64,000 nt of DNA from WHSO01 sp963732875. Its GTDB lineage: Bacteria > Pseudomonadota > Alphaproteobacteria > SMXQ01. The translations under genes were made by a program, and so were the position numbers. Under the pieces are notes generated by a model that saw only the letters and a list, made by a program, of their open reading frames with translations, was not told the DNA's origin and did not search any database. Shown here piece after piece: positions 34,315 to 42,998 of the stretch. Position 1 is the stretch's first letter, and each line of letters begins with the position of its first letter. The DNA lies in contig CAVTBD010000003.1 in the NCBI GenBank assembly GCA_963732875.1, positions 248,001 to 312,000 on the forward strand, in the 5' to 3' direction.

Positions 34315-35219
34315 GCGTCGGAGGGAGAAGCCCGGGGAAAGAAAGCCCCGCCGCGCGGCTGCGCGCGCTGTTGGCACGCCCCGGCATGATCGTCATGCCG
34401 TGCTGCTTCGACGCCTGGTCGGCGCGCCTGATCGAGCGCGCCGGCTTCCCGCTCACCTTCATGAGCGGCTTCGCCGTCTCCGCCGCGCGCCTCGGCCTGC
34501 CCGACACCGGGCTGGCCTCCTACGGCGAGATGGTCGCCGCCGGGCGCGACATCTGCGCCGCCGTCTCCATCCCCGTGATCGGCGACGGCGACACCGGCTA
34601 CGGCAACGCGCTCAATGCGCGCCGCACCGTCGCGGGCTACGCCCAAGCCGGCTTCGCTTCGGTGATGATCGAGGACCAGGTGGCGCCCAAGCGCTGCGGC
34701 CATACCGAGGGCAAGCAGGTGGTGGACCGCGCCGAGGCAGTCGCGCGCGTCCGTGCCGCGGTGGACCAACGCGAGGCGGGTGCCGATATCCTGATCCTTG
34801 CGCGCACCGACGCGCGCGCGACCGACGGGCTCGACGAGGCCCTGTGGCGCGCCCGGGCGTTCGAGGACGCGGGCGCCGACATCGTGTTCGTGGAAGCGCC
34901 GCGCGACGAGGCCGAGATGGCGGCGGTGTGCCGGGCGACGTCGGTGCCCAACCTCGCCAACATGCTGGAAGGGGGCGCGACGCCGGTGCTGCCGCCCGCG
35001 CGGCTGGAGGCGCTCGGCTTCCGCATCGCCGCCTATCCGCTGACGCTCTTGGCCGCCGCGACCACCGCCATGGAGCGCGCACTCACGGACCTTGCGGCCG
35101 GTCGCACGCCTGACGGCCTCGCGTCGTTCGCGCACTTGCGCGACCTCGCCGGCTTCACCGACTACGTTGCCGCCGAGAAGGCCTACGCCGCGCCGCCCGC
35201 GAAGCCTCGGCGCAAATGA
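34311..35219 (+). CDS. Isocitrate lyase/PEP mutase-family enzyme
   Basis: 302 residues. TIM-barrel superfamily that makes or breaks C-C or C-P bonds next to a carboxylate, using Mg2+. Seen: MPCCFDAWSARLIERAGFP, GDGDTGYGNALNARRTV (metal-binding Asp residues), MIEDQVAPKRCGHTEGKQVV (the K-R-CGH loop with catalytic Cys found in lyases, absent from true PEP mutase) and LILARTDARATDGLDEAL. So a lyase (methylisocitrate, dimethylmalate or oxaloacetate type) is likelier than a phosphonate mutase. GTG start at 34311 overlaps the kinase stop (GTGA); its own stop overlaps tam (ATGA). Confidence 0.87.
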   Translation: MSVGGRSPGKESPAARLRALLARPGMIVMPCCFDAWSARLIERAGFPLTFMSGFAVSAARLGLPDTGLASYGEMVAAGRDICAAVSIPVIGDGDTGYGNALNARRTVAGYAQAGFASVMIEDQVAPKRCGHTEGKQVVDRAEAVARVRAAVDQREAGADILILARTDARATDGLDEALWRARAFEDAGADIVFVEAPRDEAEMAAVCRATSVPNLANMLEGGATPVLPPARLEALGFRIAAYPLTLLAAATTAMERALTDLAAGRTPDGLASFAHLRDLAGFTDYVAAEKAYAAPPAKPRRK

Positions 35220-35980
35220 GCTGGAATCCGGCCCAGTACCTGAAGTTCGCGGGCGCGCGCCTGCGCCCCGCCGTGGACCTGCTCGCGCGCGTGCCGATCG
35301 AGGCGCCGGCCACCGTGTTCGATCTCGGCTGCGGGGCGGGCCAGACCACCTCGCTGCTGGCCGCGCGCTTCACCAAGGCGCGCATCACCGGCGTCGATTC
35401 GTCGGACGAGATGCTGGCGACCGCGCGCGCCGCCTTCCCCGAGCTGCGCTTCGCCCAGGGCGACATCGCCCGCTTCACCGCCGCGCCGCCGGCGCATCTC
35501 GTGTTCACCAACGCCGCGCTCCACTGGCTGCCCGACCATGCGCGCCTGTTTCCGCGGCTGCTCGCCAACATCAAGGTGGGCGGCGTGCTCGCGGTGCAGA
35601 TGCCGCGCGTGGACGACAGCCCGCGCATCGCGCGCCTGAGGGAGATCGCCGAGGATCCGCGCTGGCGCGACCGGGCGCTGCCGCTGATGTTTCCGGGCCC
35701 GCTCGCGCCCGGCGCCTATTACGACCTGCTCGCGCCGCTGTGCGAGGCTCTCGACGTGTGGGAGACCGAGTACCTGCACGTGCTGGAAGGCAAGGACCCG
35801 GTGGTGGAATGGACCAAGGGCACCGGCGCGGCACCCTTGCTTGCCGCCCTCGACGCCGACGAGCGCGAGGACTTCCTCAGGCGCTACACGAAAGCCATGC
35901 GCGAGGCCTACCCGGTGCGCCCCGACGGCCGCACGCTGCTGCCGTTCCGGCGCCTGTTCATCGTCGCAGTCAGGAAGTAG
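35216..35980 (+). CDS. tam: Trans-aconitate 2-methyltransferase
   Basis: 254 residues. SAM-dependent methylation of trans-aconitate, a spontaneous inhibitor formed from cis-aconitate. The start MSWNPAQYLKFAGARLRPAV, motif I VFDLGCGAGQTTSLLAARF, VDSSDEMLATARAAFP, FTNAALHWLPDHARLFPRL and the C-terminal FRRLFIVAVRK fit Tam. ATGA overlap with the lyase gene upstream suggests the two act on related tricarboxylic acids, which is an inference from coupling. Confidence 0.9.
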   Translation: MSWNPAQYLKFAGARLRPAVDLLARVPIEAPATVFDLGCGAGQTTSLLAARFTKARITGVDSSDEMLATARAAFPELRFAQGDIARFTAAPPAHLVFTNAALHWLPDHARLFPRLLANIKVGGVLAVQMPRVDDSPRIARLREIAEDPRWRDRALPLMFPGPLAPGAYYDLLAPLCEALDVWETEYLHVLEGKDPVVEWTKGTGAAPLLAALDADEREDFLRRYTKAMREAYPVRPDGRTLLPFRRLFIVAVRK

Positions 35981-35986
35981 CCGCCC

Positions 35987-37858
35987 TCAATCCCCCACCG
36001 CGACACCTTCGCGGCGTGGGTCGGCGCCGCCGGTCAGCACGCCGTCCCTGATCGCAATTCCCTGAAGGCCGCTGTTCATGGTGCGCACGCGTACCTTGTG
36101 GCCCATCTCCTCCAGCGCGTCGGCGGCGTCGGCGGCTTTGGTTCCGCGCTCGAGCTCGATCGTGTCGCCATCCACGGCGACGTTGGGCAGGTCGATCGCC
36201 TTCTGCACGTCGAGGTTCCAGTCGAGCACGCCCATGATGGTCTTGACCACGAGGGCGATGATGCGCGACCCGCCGGGCGTGCCGACCGCCAGCACGAGAC
36301 GCCCCGAGCCGTCGAACACCAGGATGGGGTCCTGGGCCGAGCGGGGCCGCTTGCCGGGCGCGGGTGCATTGACCTTGAGCCGGCCGCCGGGCGTGCGCGG
36401 CACGGCGGTGAAGTCGGTGGCGTGGTTGTTGAGCATGAAACCGTCCACCATGAGCTGGGAGCCGAACGCGCCGCCGATGGAGCTGGTGAAGGCGACCGCA
36501 TTGCCGTCCTTGTCCACCACGTCGAGGTGGGTGGTGGACGGGTTCTCGCCGTCGGGCGAGGGCGCCATCAGCTGCGTGCGCTTCGAGGTGGCCGCGAAGG
36601 TGCCGGGCGCGATATGGGCGAGCGCTCTGTTCGGCCGGATCAGGGCCGAACGCCGCGCCAGATAGTTGAAGTCGAGCATGGCGGTGACCGGCACGTCCAC
36701 CTTGTCGGGATCGGCGACGTAGCGCAGCCGGTCGGCGTTGGCGAGCCGGGTCGCCTCGGCGAACAGGTGGATCGCCTCGGGCAAGTCGGGCTTGAGCTTC
36801 GTCATGTCGAAGCGTTCCAGCAGCGCGAGCGTCGTGAGCGTGGTGAGGCCGCCCGCGGTGGGCGGGCCGAAGCCGCACACCAGCCAGGTACGGTAGGGGC
36901 CGCACAGCTGGCGGCGCTTCCTGGCGACGTAGTGGGCGAGATCGTCGGCGGTCATGCGCCCCGGCCGCAGCTTGTCGCCGGTGACGGCGGCGGCGATGTC
37001 GTGCGCGATCTTGCCCTTATAAAGCGCGTCGGCGCCTTCGTCGGCGATGCGGGTGAGCGTTTCGGCGAGCGCCGGATTCTTGAGGCGCGTGCCGGCCGCC
37101 AGCGGATCGCCGGCCTTGTCGAAGAAATAGGCGCGCGCGGCGGGGTATTCGTGAAGGTAGCGCGCGTCGCCGATCGACTGGTGCAGGCGCGGCGGCACGA
37201 TGAAGCCGTCGCGGGCGAGCTTGATCGCGGGCTGGAACAGGTCGCGCCACGGCAGCTTGCCGTGCTGTTTGTGGGCGAGCTCCAGCATGCGCAGCGCGCC
37301 CGGCACGGCCGCCGAGAGGCCGCCGACGCGATAGCGGTTTCGCGGCAGGACTTTGCCGTCGGGGCCCATGAACTCGTTGGGCGTGGTCGCGGCGGGCGCC
37401 ATCTCGCGGCCCTCGTAGGCCGAGATCTCGCCGCTCTTGCCGTCGAAGTTGAGCAGGAAGCCGCCGCCGCCGATGCCCGCCGACTGCGGCTCGACCAGGG
37501 TGAGCACCATTTCGGTGGCGATGGCGGCATCGAGCGCATTGCCGCCTTTGTGCAGGATCTCGAGCCCGGCCCGCGCCGCGAGCGGCTCGGCCGCGGCCAC
37601 CATTTCCTTGTGGGCGGTGACCAGTTTGTGAGCGGCGCCGGGGGCGAAGCCCGATTCGTCGGCTTCCGGGTGGCCCGGGGTGACGACCGGCGCGGGCGGT
37701 TGGGCGGGTGTCTCGCCGGGTTGGGGCGGTGGTTCGGGCGCGGCGCAGGCGGCGAGCGCCATCAGCAGGGCCGCGAGAACGGCCGTGACAGGCCCTGTCC
37801 GCGGGCGCCGGCGGGGCGGGGCGGGACGGGCAGGGGTGACGGCCGGCAGCGGGTCCAT
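35987..37858 (-). CDS. ggt: Gamma-glutamyltransferase, lipoprotein-type signal
   Basis: A 623-residue Ntn-hydrolase that cleaves glutathione and other gamma-glutamyl amides. The precursor self-cleaves before the Thr in NPSTTHLDVVDKDGNAVAFT (~441) into large and small subunits. Other motifs: GNALDAAIATEMVLTLVEPQ, SAGIGGGGFLLNF, substrate Arg in YEGREMAPAAT and oxyanion GTPGGSRIIALV. The N-terminus has a basic stretch, a hydrophobic segment and LMALAACAAP, which fits a lipobox, so it may be a membrane-anchored lipoprotein rather than a soluble periplasmic enzyme. A Pro-rich linker follows. Convergent with tam. Confidence 0.95.
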   Translation of the reverse strand: MDPLPAVTPARPAPPRRRPRTGPVTAVLAALLMALAACAAPEPPPQPGETPAQPPAPVVTPGHPEADESGFAPGAAHKLVTAHKEMVAAAEPLAARAGLEILHKGGNALDAAIATEMVLTLVEPQSAGIGGGGFLLNFDGKSGEISAYEGREMAPAATTPNEFMGPDGKVLPRNRYRVGGLSAAVPGALRMLELAHKQHGKLPWRDLFQPAIKLARDGFIVPPRLHQSIGDARYLHEYPAARAYFFDKAGDPLAAGTRLKNPALAETLTRIADEGADALYKGKIAHDIAAAVTGDKLRPGRMTADDLAHYVARKRRQLCGPYRTWLVCGFGPPTAGGLTTLTTLALLERFDMTKLKPDLPEAIHLFAEATRLANADRLRYVADPDKVDVPVTAMLDFNYLARRSALIRPNRALAHIAPGTFAATSKRTQLMAPSPDGENPSTTHLDVVDKDGNAVAFTSSIGGAFGSQLMVDGFMLNNHATDFTAVPRTPGGRLKVNAPAPGKRPRSAQDPILVFDGSGRLVLAVGTPGGSRIIALVVKTIMGVLDWNLDVQKAIDLPNVAVDGDTIELERGTKAADAADALEEMGHKVRVRTMNSGLQGIAIRDGVLTGGADPRREGVAVGD

Positions 37859-38070
37859 GCGGGTTCCTTTCGCCTTTTTTCAAGGACTTAGAGGATATTC
37901 TAGCGCCCTTCGCCGGGCGATGCACGGCCCCGGCGCGGCCAGAAAATCGTTTTGCCCGCTCCTAAAAAGGGCTACTAATCTGGCCCCGTCAACCGGGCCC
38001 CGGCGCTTTTTCCGGGTGTGCCCGGCCCCGACGCCGTTCTCGGCCCGCGCAGAGGCCGCCGGAGAGTACC

Positions 38071-38913
38071 GTGGCCAAGCACAAGACCGCCATCACCGTT
38101 CCCGACATCGCCGCCCGCAAGGGCGGCACGCCGATCGTCTGCCTGACCGCCTACACCACGCCCATCGCCCGGCTGATGGACCCCCACGTGGACATCATGC
38201 TGGTGGGCGATTCGCTCGGCATGGTGCTCTACGGCATGGACAGCACGCTGCCGGTCACGGTCGACATGATGGTCAATCACGGCCAGGCGGTGATGCGCGC
38301 CGCCGAGCACGCCTGCGTCGTGGTCGACCTGCCGTTCGCCTCCTACCAGGAGAGCCCGGCGGCCGCCTACCGCACCGCCGCGCGGGTGCTGGCCGAGACC
38401 GGCTGCGACGCGGTCAAGATGGAAGGCGGCGTCGCCATGGCCGAGACCGTCGCCTATCTCACGGCGCGCGGCATTCCCGTCATGGGCCATGTCGGGCTCA
38501 CGCCCCAGTCGGTGCGCGCCATGGGCGGCTTCGCCGTGCAGGGCAAGGACGAGGCTGCGCAGCGCCGCCTGATCGAGGACGCCAAGGCGATCGCCGCGGC
38601 GGGCGCCTTCGCCATCGTGGTCGAGGGCACGCTGGAGCCGGTCGCGCGCGCGATCACCCAGGCGGTGCCGGTGCCGACCATCGGCATCGGCGCGTCGGTC
38701 GCCTGCGACGGCCAGGTGCTGGTGATCGACGACCTGCTCGGCCTGTTCGCCGATTTCCGGCCCAAGTTCGTCAAGCGTTACGCCGAGCTTGCCCCCGACA
38801 TCGAGGGCGCGATCAAGGCCTATGCTGAAGAGGTGCGCAGCCGCGCCTTCCCCGCCGAAGAACACTGTTTCGGCGCCAAGCGTGGGCCGGCGCCCAAGCT
38901 GATCAAGAGCTGA
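38071..38913 (+). CDS. panB: 3-methyl-2-oxobutanoate hydroxymethyltransferase
   Basis: 280 residues, first enzyme of pantothenate synthesis: adds a hydroxymethyl group from methylene-THF to 2-oxoisovalerate. Family blocks: KGGTPIVCLTAYTTPIARLM, DIMLVGDSLGMVLYGMDSTL (Mg-binding Asp), VVVDLPFASYQESP, VKMEGGVAMAETVAYLTARG, GHVGLTPQSVRAMGGFAVQG and TIGIGASVACDGQVLVIDDL. Starts with GTG at 38071 after GGAGAGTACC. panC follows 11 bp downstream: a two-gene pantothenate operon. Confidence 0.97.
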   Translation: MAKHKTAITVPDIAARKGGTPIVCLTAYTTPIARLMDPHVDIMLVGDSLGMVLYGMDSTLPVTVDMMVNHGQAVMRAAEHACVVVDLPFASYQESPAAAYRTAARVLAETGCDAVKMEGGVAMAETVAYLTARGIPVMGHVGLTPQSVRAMGGFAVQGKDEAAQRRLIEDAKAIAAAGAFAIVVEGTLEPVARAITQAVPVPTIGIGASVACDGQVLVIDDLLGLFADFRPKFVKRYAELAPDIEGAIKAYAEEVRSRAFPAEEHCFGAKRGPAPKLIKS

Positions 38914-38924
38914 CCGCAGCTTCC

Positions 38925-39803
38925 ATGTCCCAGTTGAGCCCTCTCCCCGCCGGCGGCATCGCCACGGTGCGTGCCGTGGCCGCGCTCCACGTGCGCGTGC
39001 ACGACTGGCGCGAGGCGGGCGAGACCGTCGCTCTGGTGCCGACCATGGGTGCGCTGCACAAGGGCCACCGGGCGCTGATGGACGCGGCCCGGCGCGGCGC
39101 CGACCGCGTGATCGTCTCGATCTTCGTCAACCCGACCCAGTTCGGTCCCGGCGAGGACTTCACCGCCTATCCGCGCGACGAGGCCGGGGATGCCAACTTC
39201 CTCTCCGACGCCGGCGTGGACCTCCTGTACGCGCCGTCGGTCGCCGAGATGTATCCGGATGGTTTCGCCACCACGGTCTCGGTCGCGGGGCTCGCCGACG
39301 GGCTGTGCGGTGCGTTCCGCCCCGGCCATTTCGACGGCGTCGCCACGGTGGTCGCCAAGCTGTTCACACAGGTGCTGCCCCATTCGGCGCTGTTCGGCGA
39401 GAAGGACTACCAGCAGCTGTGCGTGATCCGGCGCATGGCGCGCGACCTCGACCTGCCGGTGCAGGTCATGGGCGTGCCGACCGTGCGCGAGACGGACGGG
39501 CTCGCGGTATCCTCGCGCAACGCCTATCTCTCGGCCGAGGAGCGCCGTATTGCGCCGGCGCTTTACCGTGCGCTGCAGCTCGCCGCCTTGCGCATCGAGG
39601 GGGGTGAGCCGGTCGCCACTATCATCGAGGCCGCCAAAGCGGAGATCCTGGGCGCGGGCTTCCGGTCGATCGACTACGTCACCTGCGCCGATGCCGACAC
39701 GCTGGTGCCGGTCGCGACCTTCGATCCCGCCCGCCCCGCGCGCGTGTTCGCCGCCGCGCACCTCGGCCGCGCCCGCCTGATCGACAACCTGCCGGTGGGC
39801 TGA
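38925..39803 (+). CDS. panC: Pantothenate synthetase
   Basis: 292 residues. ATP-dependent ligation of pantoate and beta-alanine. Motifs: VPTMGALHKGHRALMDAARR (first nucleotide-binding HxGH), VIVSIFVNPTQFGPGEDFTA, FRPGHFDGVATVVAKLF, FGEKDYQQLCVIRRM and TDGLAVSSRNAYLS (KMSK-like loop). An extra ~15 residues precede the core. Ends at a strong terminator. Confidence 0.97.
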   Translation: MSQLSPLPAGGIATVRAVAALHVRVHDWREAGETVALVPTMGALHKGHRALMDAARRGADRVIVSIFVNPTQFGPGEDFTAYPRDEAGDANFLSDAGVDLLYAPSVAEMYPDGFATTVSVAGLADGLCGAFRPGHFDGVATVVAKLFTQVLPHSALFGEKDYQQLCVIRRMARDLDLPVQVMGVPTVRETDGLAVSSRNAYLSAEERRIAPALYRALQLAALRIEGGEPVATIIEAAKAEILGAGFRSIDYVTCADADTLVPVATFDPARPARVFAAAHLGRARLIDNLPVG

Positions 39804-39810
39804 AACGAAA

Positions 39811-39834
39811 ACGGCCCCGGGGTGCCGGGGCCGT
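39811..39834. terminator. Terminator between panC and convergent cupin gene
   Basis: Perfect ten-pair hairpin ACGGCCCCGG-GGTG-CCGGGGCCGT, 7 bp after the panC stop and 10 bp from the opposing gene end. A-rich on the left (GAAA), weakly T-rich on the right. Confidence 0.75.
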
Positions 39835-39844
39835 CTCGCTGGTC

Positions 39845-40444
39845 TTAAGCCAGTTGCCGCTCAACCACCTCGAACGGCACCTGGGTCGGGCCCTCGCCCT
39901 TGTGGGTGGTCTTTTCCTTCGGGTTATAGCGGCCTTGCAGCACCTTGCCGGCAACGCGCTCGGAGCGCAGGATGATCGCGACCGAACGGCCCGGCCCGCC
40001 CTGCTCGGCGTGGATGTCGTAGGGCGGCACCAGGTCCACGGTGCCGGCGTGGCCCTCGGTCACGCCATCGAGCTTGAGGTCGGCGTAGCCTTCCCTGGAG
40101 CCGTCGTCGAGACGCGTGAAGCGCTCGAGCTTTTCCACGCCGTCGAGCAGCCCGTAGGCGGTCCAGGCATGGGCGTGGTCGTGCACGCTGCCGAAGCGGT
40201 TGGGCGTGCGCACCACCGCGTTGACCGCGAAATTGTATTCGGGATCTTCGTAAAGCAGCAGGTTCTTGTGGCCCTCGGTGGACGGCCAGTCCTTGCTGTG
40301 GGCCTGCATGGCCGGGTCGTTGACGAGGGTGCGCAGGAGCTCGGTGCCGGCCTTCATGCGGGCTTCCATGTCCAACTCGCGCGCCCAGGCGGCGCGCAGG
40401 CCGTCGACGAATTTCTGGAAAGCGGGCAGGCGTTGCTGGGCCAT
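39845..40444 (-). CDS. Cupin-fold (cysteine dioxygenase-like) metalloprotein
   Basis: 199 residues. The metal-binding beta-barrel motif is visible: RFGSVHDHAHAWTAYGLLDG followed by VEKLERF (His pair and Glu) and a distal His in VPPYDIHAEQGGPGRSVAII. It resembles the double-stranded beta-helix proteins related to cysteine dioxygenase (COG5553 type), but the substrate is unknown. The N-terminal ~50 residues are helical (FQKFVDGLRAAWARELDMEA). It lies 35 bp after an isochorismatase-like gene on the same strand, suggesting a two-step degradation or detoxification. Confidence 0.7.
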   Translation of the reverse strand: MAQQRLPAFQKFVDGLRAAWARELDMEARMKAGTELLRTLVNDPAMQAHSKDWPSTEGHKNLLLYEDPEYNFAVNAVVRTPNRFGSVHDHAHAWTAYGLLDGVEKLERFTRLDDGSREGYADLKLDGVTEGHAGTVDLVPPYDIHAEQGGPGRSVAIILRSERVAGKVLQGRYNPKEKTTHKGEGPTQVPFEVVERQLA

Positions 40445-40479
40445 CTGGCGAAGTCCTCCGTACTGGTCTTGTCGTTGTC

Positions 40480-41184
40480 CTATTCCGCCGCGGCGCGCCC
40501 GGCGAGGCCGGAGAGCGCGGCGACGATCTCTTCGGTGTGCATCACGTCGACGTATTTGTGGTGCAGGTCGAACAGCGTGATCTTGTGGCTGATCTCCGAG
40601 CGGTCGAAGCAGCATTCCTCGGCCACCACCACGTGGTAGCCGTAGGAGAAGGCGTCCACCGCCGAGGCGCGCAGACAGCCCGACGTGCTCTCGCCGCACA
40701 GGATGATGCTTTCGGCGCCGAGCTTGTTGAGGTGCGCGACCATGGGCGTGCCGAAGAAGCCCGATGCGCGTTCCTTCTTGATGACGAGGTCGCCGGGCTC
40801 GGGGGCGAACTCCTCCTTGATCTCGAAGCCGTCGCCCACGTCCTCGCGGCCCGCGCGCTGGCGGTTGGTGGCCGAGACGCGGTCGTTGGAATTGCTGGTG
40901 GTGTAGATCACCGGCAGGCCGGCGGCGCGCGCGGCGGCGAACAGCTTCTCGGTCGGCGGGATCGCGTTCCAGGCGGCGTCGCCGCAGGCGCCGCGATGCC
41001 GGCGGTTGATCTCGAGCACGGGGCCGGGACCGCCGCGATAGACCTTCTTGTAGAGGTCGATGGCGATCAGCGCCGGGCGCGGCCCCACGCCCTTGATCTT
41101 GCGCGCGAAGAAGCTCGTGTAGATCTCGCGCTCGGCGGGCGGGATCACGTCGTCCCAGCAATGGCGATCGCTCGGCACGGTCAT
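40480..41184 (-). CDS. Isochorismatase-family cysteine hydrolase (1)
   Basis: 234 residues. The Asp-Lys-Cys triad is visible: Asp in ALIAIDLYKKVY, Lys in LVIKKERASGF, Cys in CGESTSGCLRASAVDA. The family splits vinyl ethers or C-N amide bonds (isochorismate, carbamoylsarcosine, maleamate, nicotinamide). Here the KKERASGFFGTP loop and an N-terminal extension resemble N-carbamoylsarcosine amidase-like members rather than PncA, but substrate is open. The ATG at 41184 starts MTVPSDRHCWDD; a longer open frame upstream is not coding. Followed by a cupin-fold gene. Confidence 0.82.
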   Translation of the reverse strand: MTVPSDRHCWDDVIPPAEREIYTSFFARKIKGVGPRPALIAIDLYKKVYRGGPGPVLEINRRHRGACGDAAWNAIPPTEKLFAAARAAGLPVIYTTSNSNDRVSATNRQRAGREDVGDGFEIKEEFAPEPGDLVIKKERASGFFGTPMVAHLNKLGAESIILCGESTSGCLRASAVDAFSYGYHVVVAEECCFDRSEISHKITLFDLHHKYVDVMHTEEIVAALSGLAGRAAAE

Positions 41185-41271
41185 GGCGCTGGCTCCCCGT
41201 CTGTTTCCGTTCGGTAATTTAGGGCTATTTTCCTCCCCCGGCGGGCGGCTGTCAAAGGCGCCAAAAGCAAA

Positions 41272-41295
41272 GGGGCCGCCCCGCGGGGCGGCCCC
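41272..41295 (-). terminator. Terminator of the OmpA-like lipoprotein gene
   Basis: GGGGCCGCCCCG-CGGGGCGGCCCC hairpin followed on the minus strand by TTTGCTTTTGG; 23 bp past the lipoprotein stop. Confidence 0.75.
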
Positions 41296-41318
41296 TGCAA
41301 CCGGTTCGGTGCTGGATA

Positions 41319-42482
41319 TCAGCGGACGTAGATGTGGACCTCGTTGGTCTGGGCGTCGCTCGAGGTGCCGGCCGAGAGCGTCACGCGGCTCGCCGGCAGG
41401 CCCATGGAGGTGAGCGAGCGCAGCACGCGCTCGGCGTTGCGGCGCGCCTCGTTGGCGGCCCTGGCGGCCTGGGCGGCGGAGCCCTGGTTGGGCGCCACGG
41501 CGACCAGATCGAATGAGGCACCGGGGCGGCGCTCCAGCGCACGCCGCACGGCGGTATAGAGCGCCTGTTCGTAGTCGACGTTGGGACGGTCGAAGCGGAT
41601 CACCACCAGCGGACGGCGGCTGCCGTTCTGGGCGAAGGACGGCACCGTGCCCATCTGCGGGCGTGTCTGGTAGGGCTGCACGTCGTAGGCGCGATTGGCC
41701 AGCGACGAGCCCAGCATCTCGCCGTTCTTGACGGCGAGCGAGAGCGTGGTCAGGTTCTTGCGCTCGTTGCCGACATAGGCCGACTGGCGGTTGATGTCGT
41801 CGGACAGTTCGTTGAGCAGGCGGTCGATCAGCACCACGGTGCGGTTGACCTCGTCCTCGAGCACGGCGAGCTGGCGATGATCCTCGTCGACCGCGCCGGA
41901 CAGGCCGTAGGTCGCGCGCGTGGTCTCGAGCAGGTAGCTCGCCGTCGAGGAATCGCTCGCGACCTGGTTGGCCAGCGAGTTCATTTCGGCGATGTCGCGG
42001 CTGACCCCGTCGAGCTGGGTCTGGGCGGTGTTCCACTGAGAGATCAGGATCGGGTTGCCGGGGGTGGTGCCGACCTGGAGGCGCGTGTCGATGGCGGCGA
42101 CGGTGCCGTGATAGCGCTGCGCGTGGGTCACGGTCTGGGCGCGCAGCTTCTGGAGCGTCGCGTTATGCTGATTGGTCGAGGACTGCAGGTTCGCGAGCTC
42201 GCGGCGCATTTCCTGTATCTTGGCGCCGACCACCGTGCCGGTCGGGCTGCCGGGCGTGATGGCGGGCGGCTCGAAGGTAGTGGTGCCGAGCTGCGGCGGC
42301 GTGGCCGCGGCCGGCGCTTGGGACTGGGACTGCGGCTGGGGCGGTGGCGTGGCCCGCGAGGTTGCCGATTTGGCCTGCGGCTCGTCGTCGGACAGCGATG
42401 GAAACAGCGTGTCGGACACGAACGAGCAGCCCCCAAGCAGCAGGGCCGCCGCCAACGCGGCGGGAATCTTCATTCGGGCCAT
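41319..42482 (-). CDS. Lipoprotein with coiled-coil and OmpA-like C-terminal region
   Basis: 387 residues. Signal MARMKIPAALAAALLLGGCS has a clean lipobox (LLGGC), followed by a Pro/Gln/Ala-rich linker to ~90. A helical region with coiled-coil character comes next (IQEMRRELANLQSSTNQHNA, VDEDHRQLAVLEDEVNRTVV). The C-terminal ~100 residues (LVVIRFDRPNVDYEQALYTA ... ARRNAERVLRSLTSMGLPAS ... EVHIYVR) resemble the OmpA C-terminal peptidoglycan-binding fold, though the usual Asp/Arg pair is not obvious. Probably an envelope-spanning or scaffold protein. Function unknown. Not operonic. Confidence 0.7.
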   Translation of the reverse strand: MARMKIPAALAAALLLGGCSFVSDTLFPSLSDDEPQAKSATSRATPPPQPQSQSQAPAAATPPQLGTTTFEPPAITPGSPTGTVVGAKIQEMRRELANLQSSTNQHNATLQKLRAQTVTHAQRYHGTVAAIDTRLQVGTTPGNPILISQWNTAQTQLDGVSRDIAEMNSLANQVASDSSTASYLLETTRATYGLSGAVDEDHRQLAVLEDEVNRTVVLIDRLLNELSDDINRQSAYVGNERKNLTTLSLAVKNGEMLGSSLANRAYDVQPYQTRPQMGTVPSFAQNGSRRPLVVIRFDRPNVDYEQALYTAVRRALERRPGASFDLVAVAPNQGSAAQAARAANEARRNAERVLRSLTSMGLPASRVTLSAGTSSDAQTNEVHIYVR

Positions 42483-42561
42483 GGGAAAACCACCCCCAGT
42501 CGGAAAAAAGGAACGCAAAACCCCCGGAACTCCAGTTTGCTGTTCTATGGGGTTTCAGGCT

Positions 42562-42589
42562 TTTGTACAACCCCTTAAATTTCAAACAA
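42562..42589 (-). promoter_or_regulatory. Candidate promoter of the lipoprotein gene
   Basis: On the minus strand TTGTTT (42589-42584), 16-base spacer, TACAAA (42567-42562), in an AT-rich patch ~80 bp before the ATG. Confidence 0.35.
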
Positions 42590-42768
42590 TTCTATCTAAT
42601 CGGCCGGTTTCGCTCAAGGAACGCCGCGGTGCTCGATGGGCCCCTCGGGAACGACTCACGTGGGTACCGTATGGCCTGTTGCGGCCCCCTCCAGGGGCGG
42701 GTTTCACCGCCGCCAGTCGGGCTTGCCAAGCGGTATGCTTTTGAGTAGCCTCCGGCCCTTCGTTCGGG

Positions 42769-42845
42769 GCGCCCGTAGCTCAATTGGATAGAGCACCTGA
42801 CTACGGATCAGGAGGTTTGGGGTTCGAATCCCTACGGGCGCGCCA
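42769..42845 (+). tRNA. tRNA-Arg (anticodon ACG)
   Basis: 77 nt including encoded CCA. Acceptor stem GCGCCCG/CGGGCGC, D arm GCTCAATTGGATAGAGC, anticodon stem-loop CCTGA-CTACGGA-TCAGG (anticodon ACG), T arm GGGTTCGAATCCC. Reads CGU and, after A34 deamination, CGC/CGA. No integrase or attachment-site repeat adjoins it. Confidence 0.97.
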
Positions 42846-42998
42846 CCTTCCCCCGCCATCGTCATCGCCGCGATCCGACCCGAGCCCGCACGGGACACGG
42901 GCGCCCGTTTTCGGCTAGAAGGTGGGGAGCGCGGTGTGCCCGGTCCGGCGCGGCGCCGCCAATAACGCAAGACAAACGGTTCTCAAGGGGGGATTTCC

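Noticed and set aside
42769..42845. tRNA-Arg as an integration site for a genomic island
   Set aside because: No integrase, no repeated 3' end of the tRNA and no change in composition on either side.
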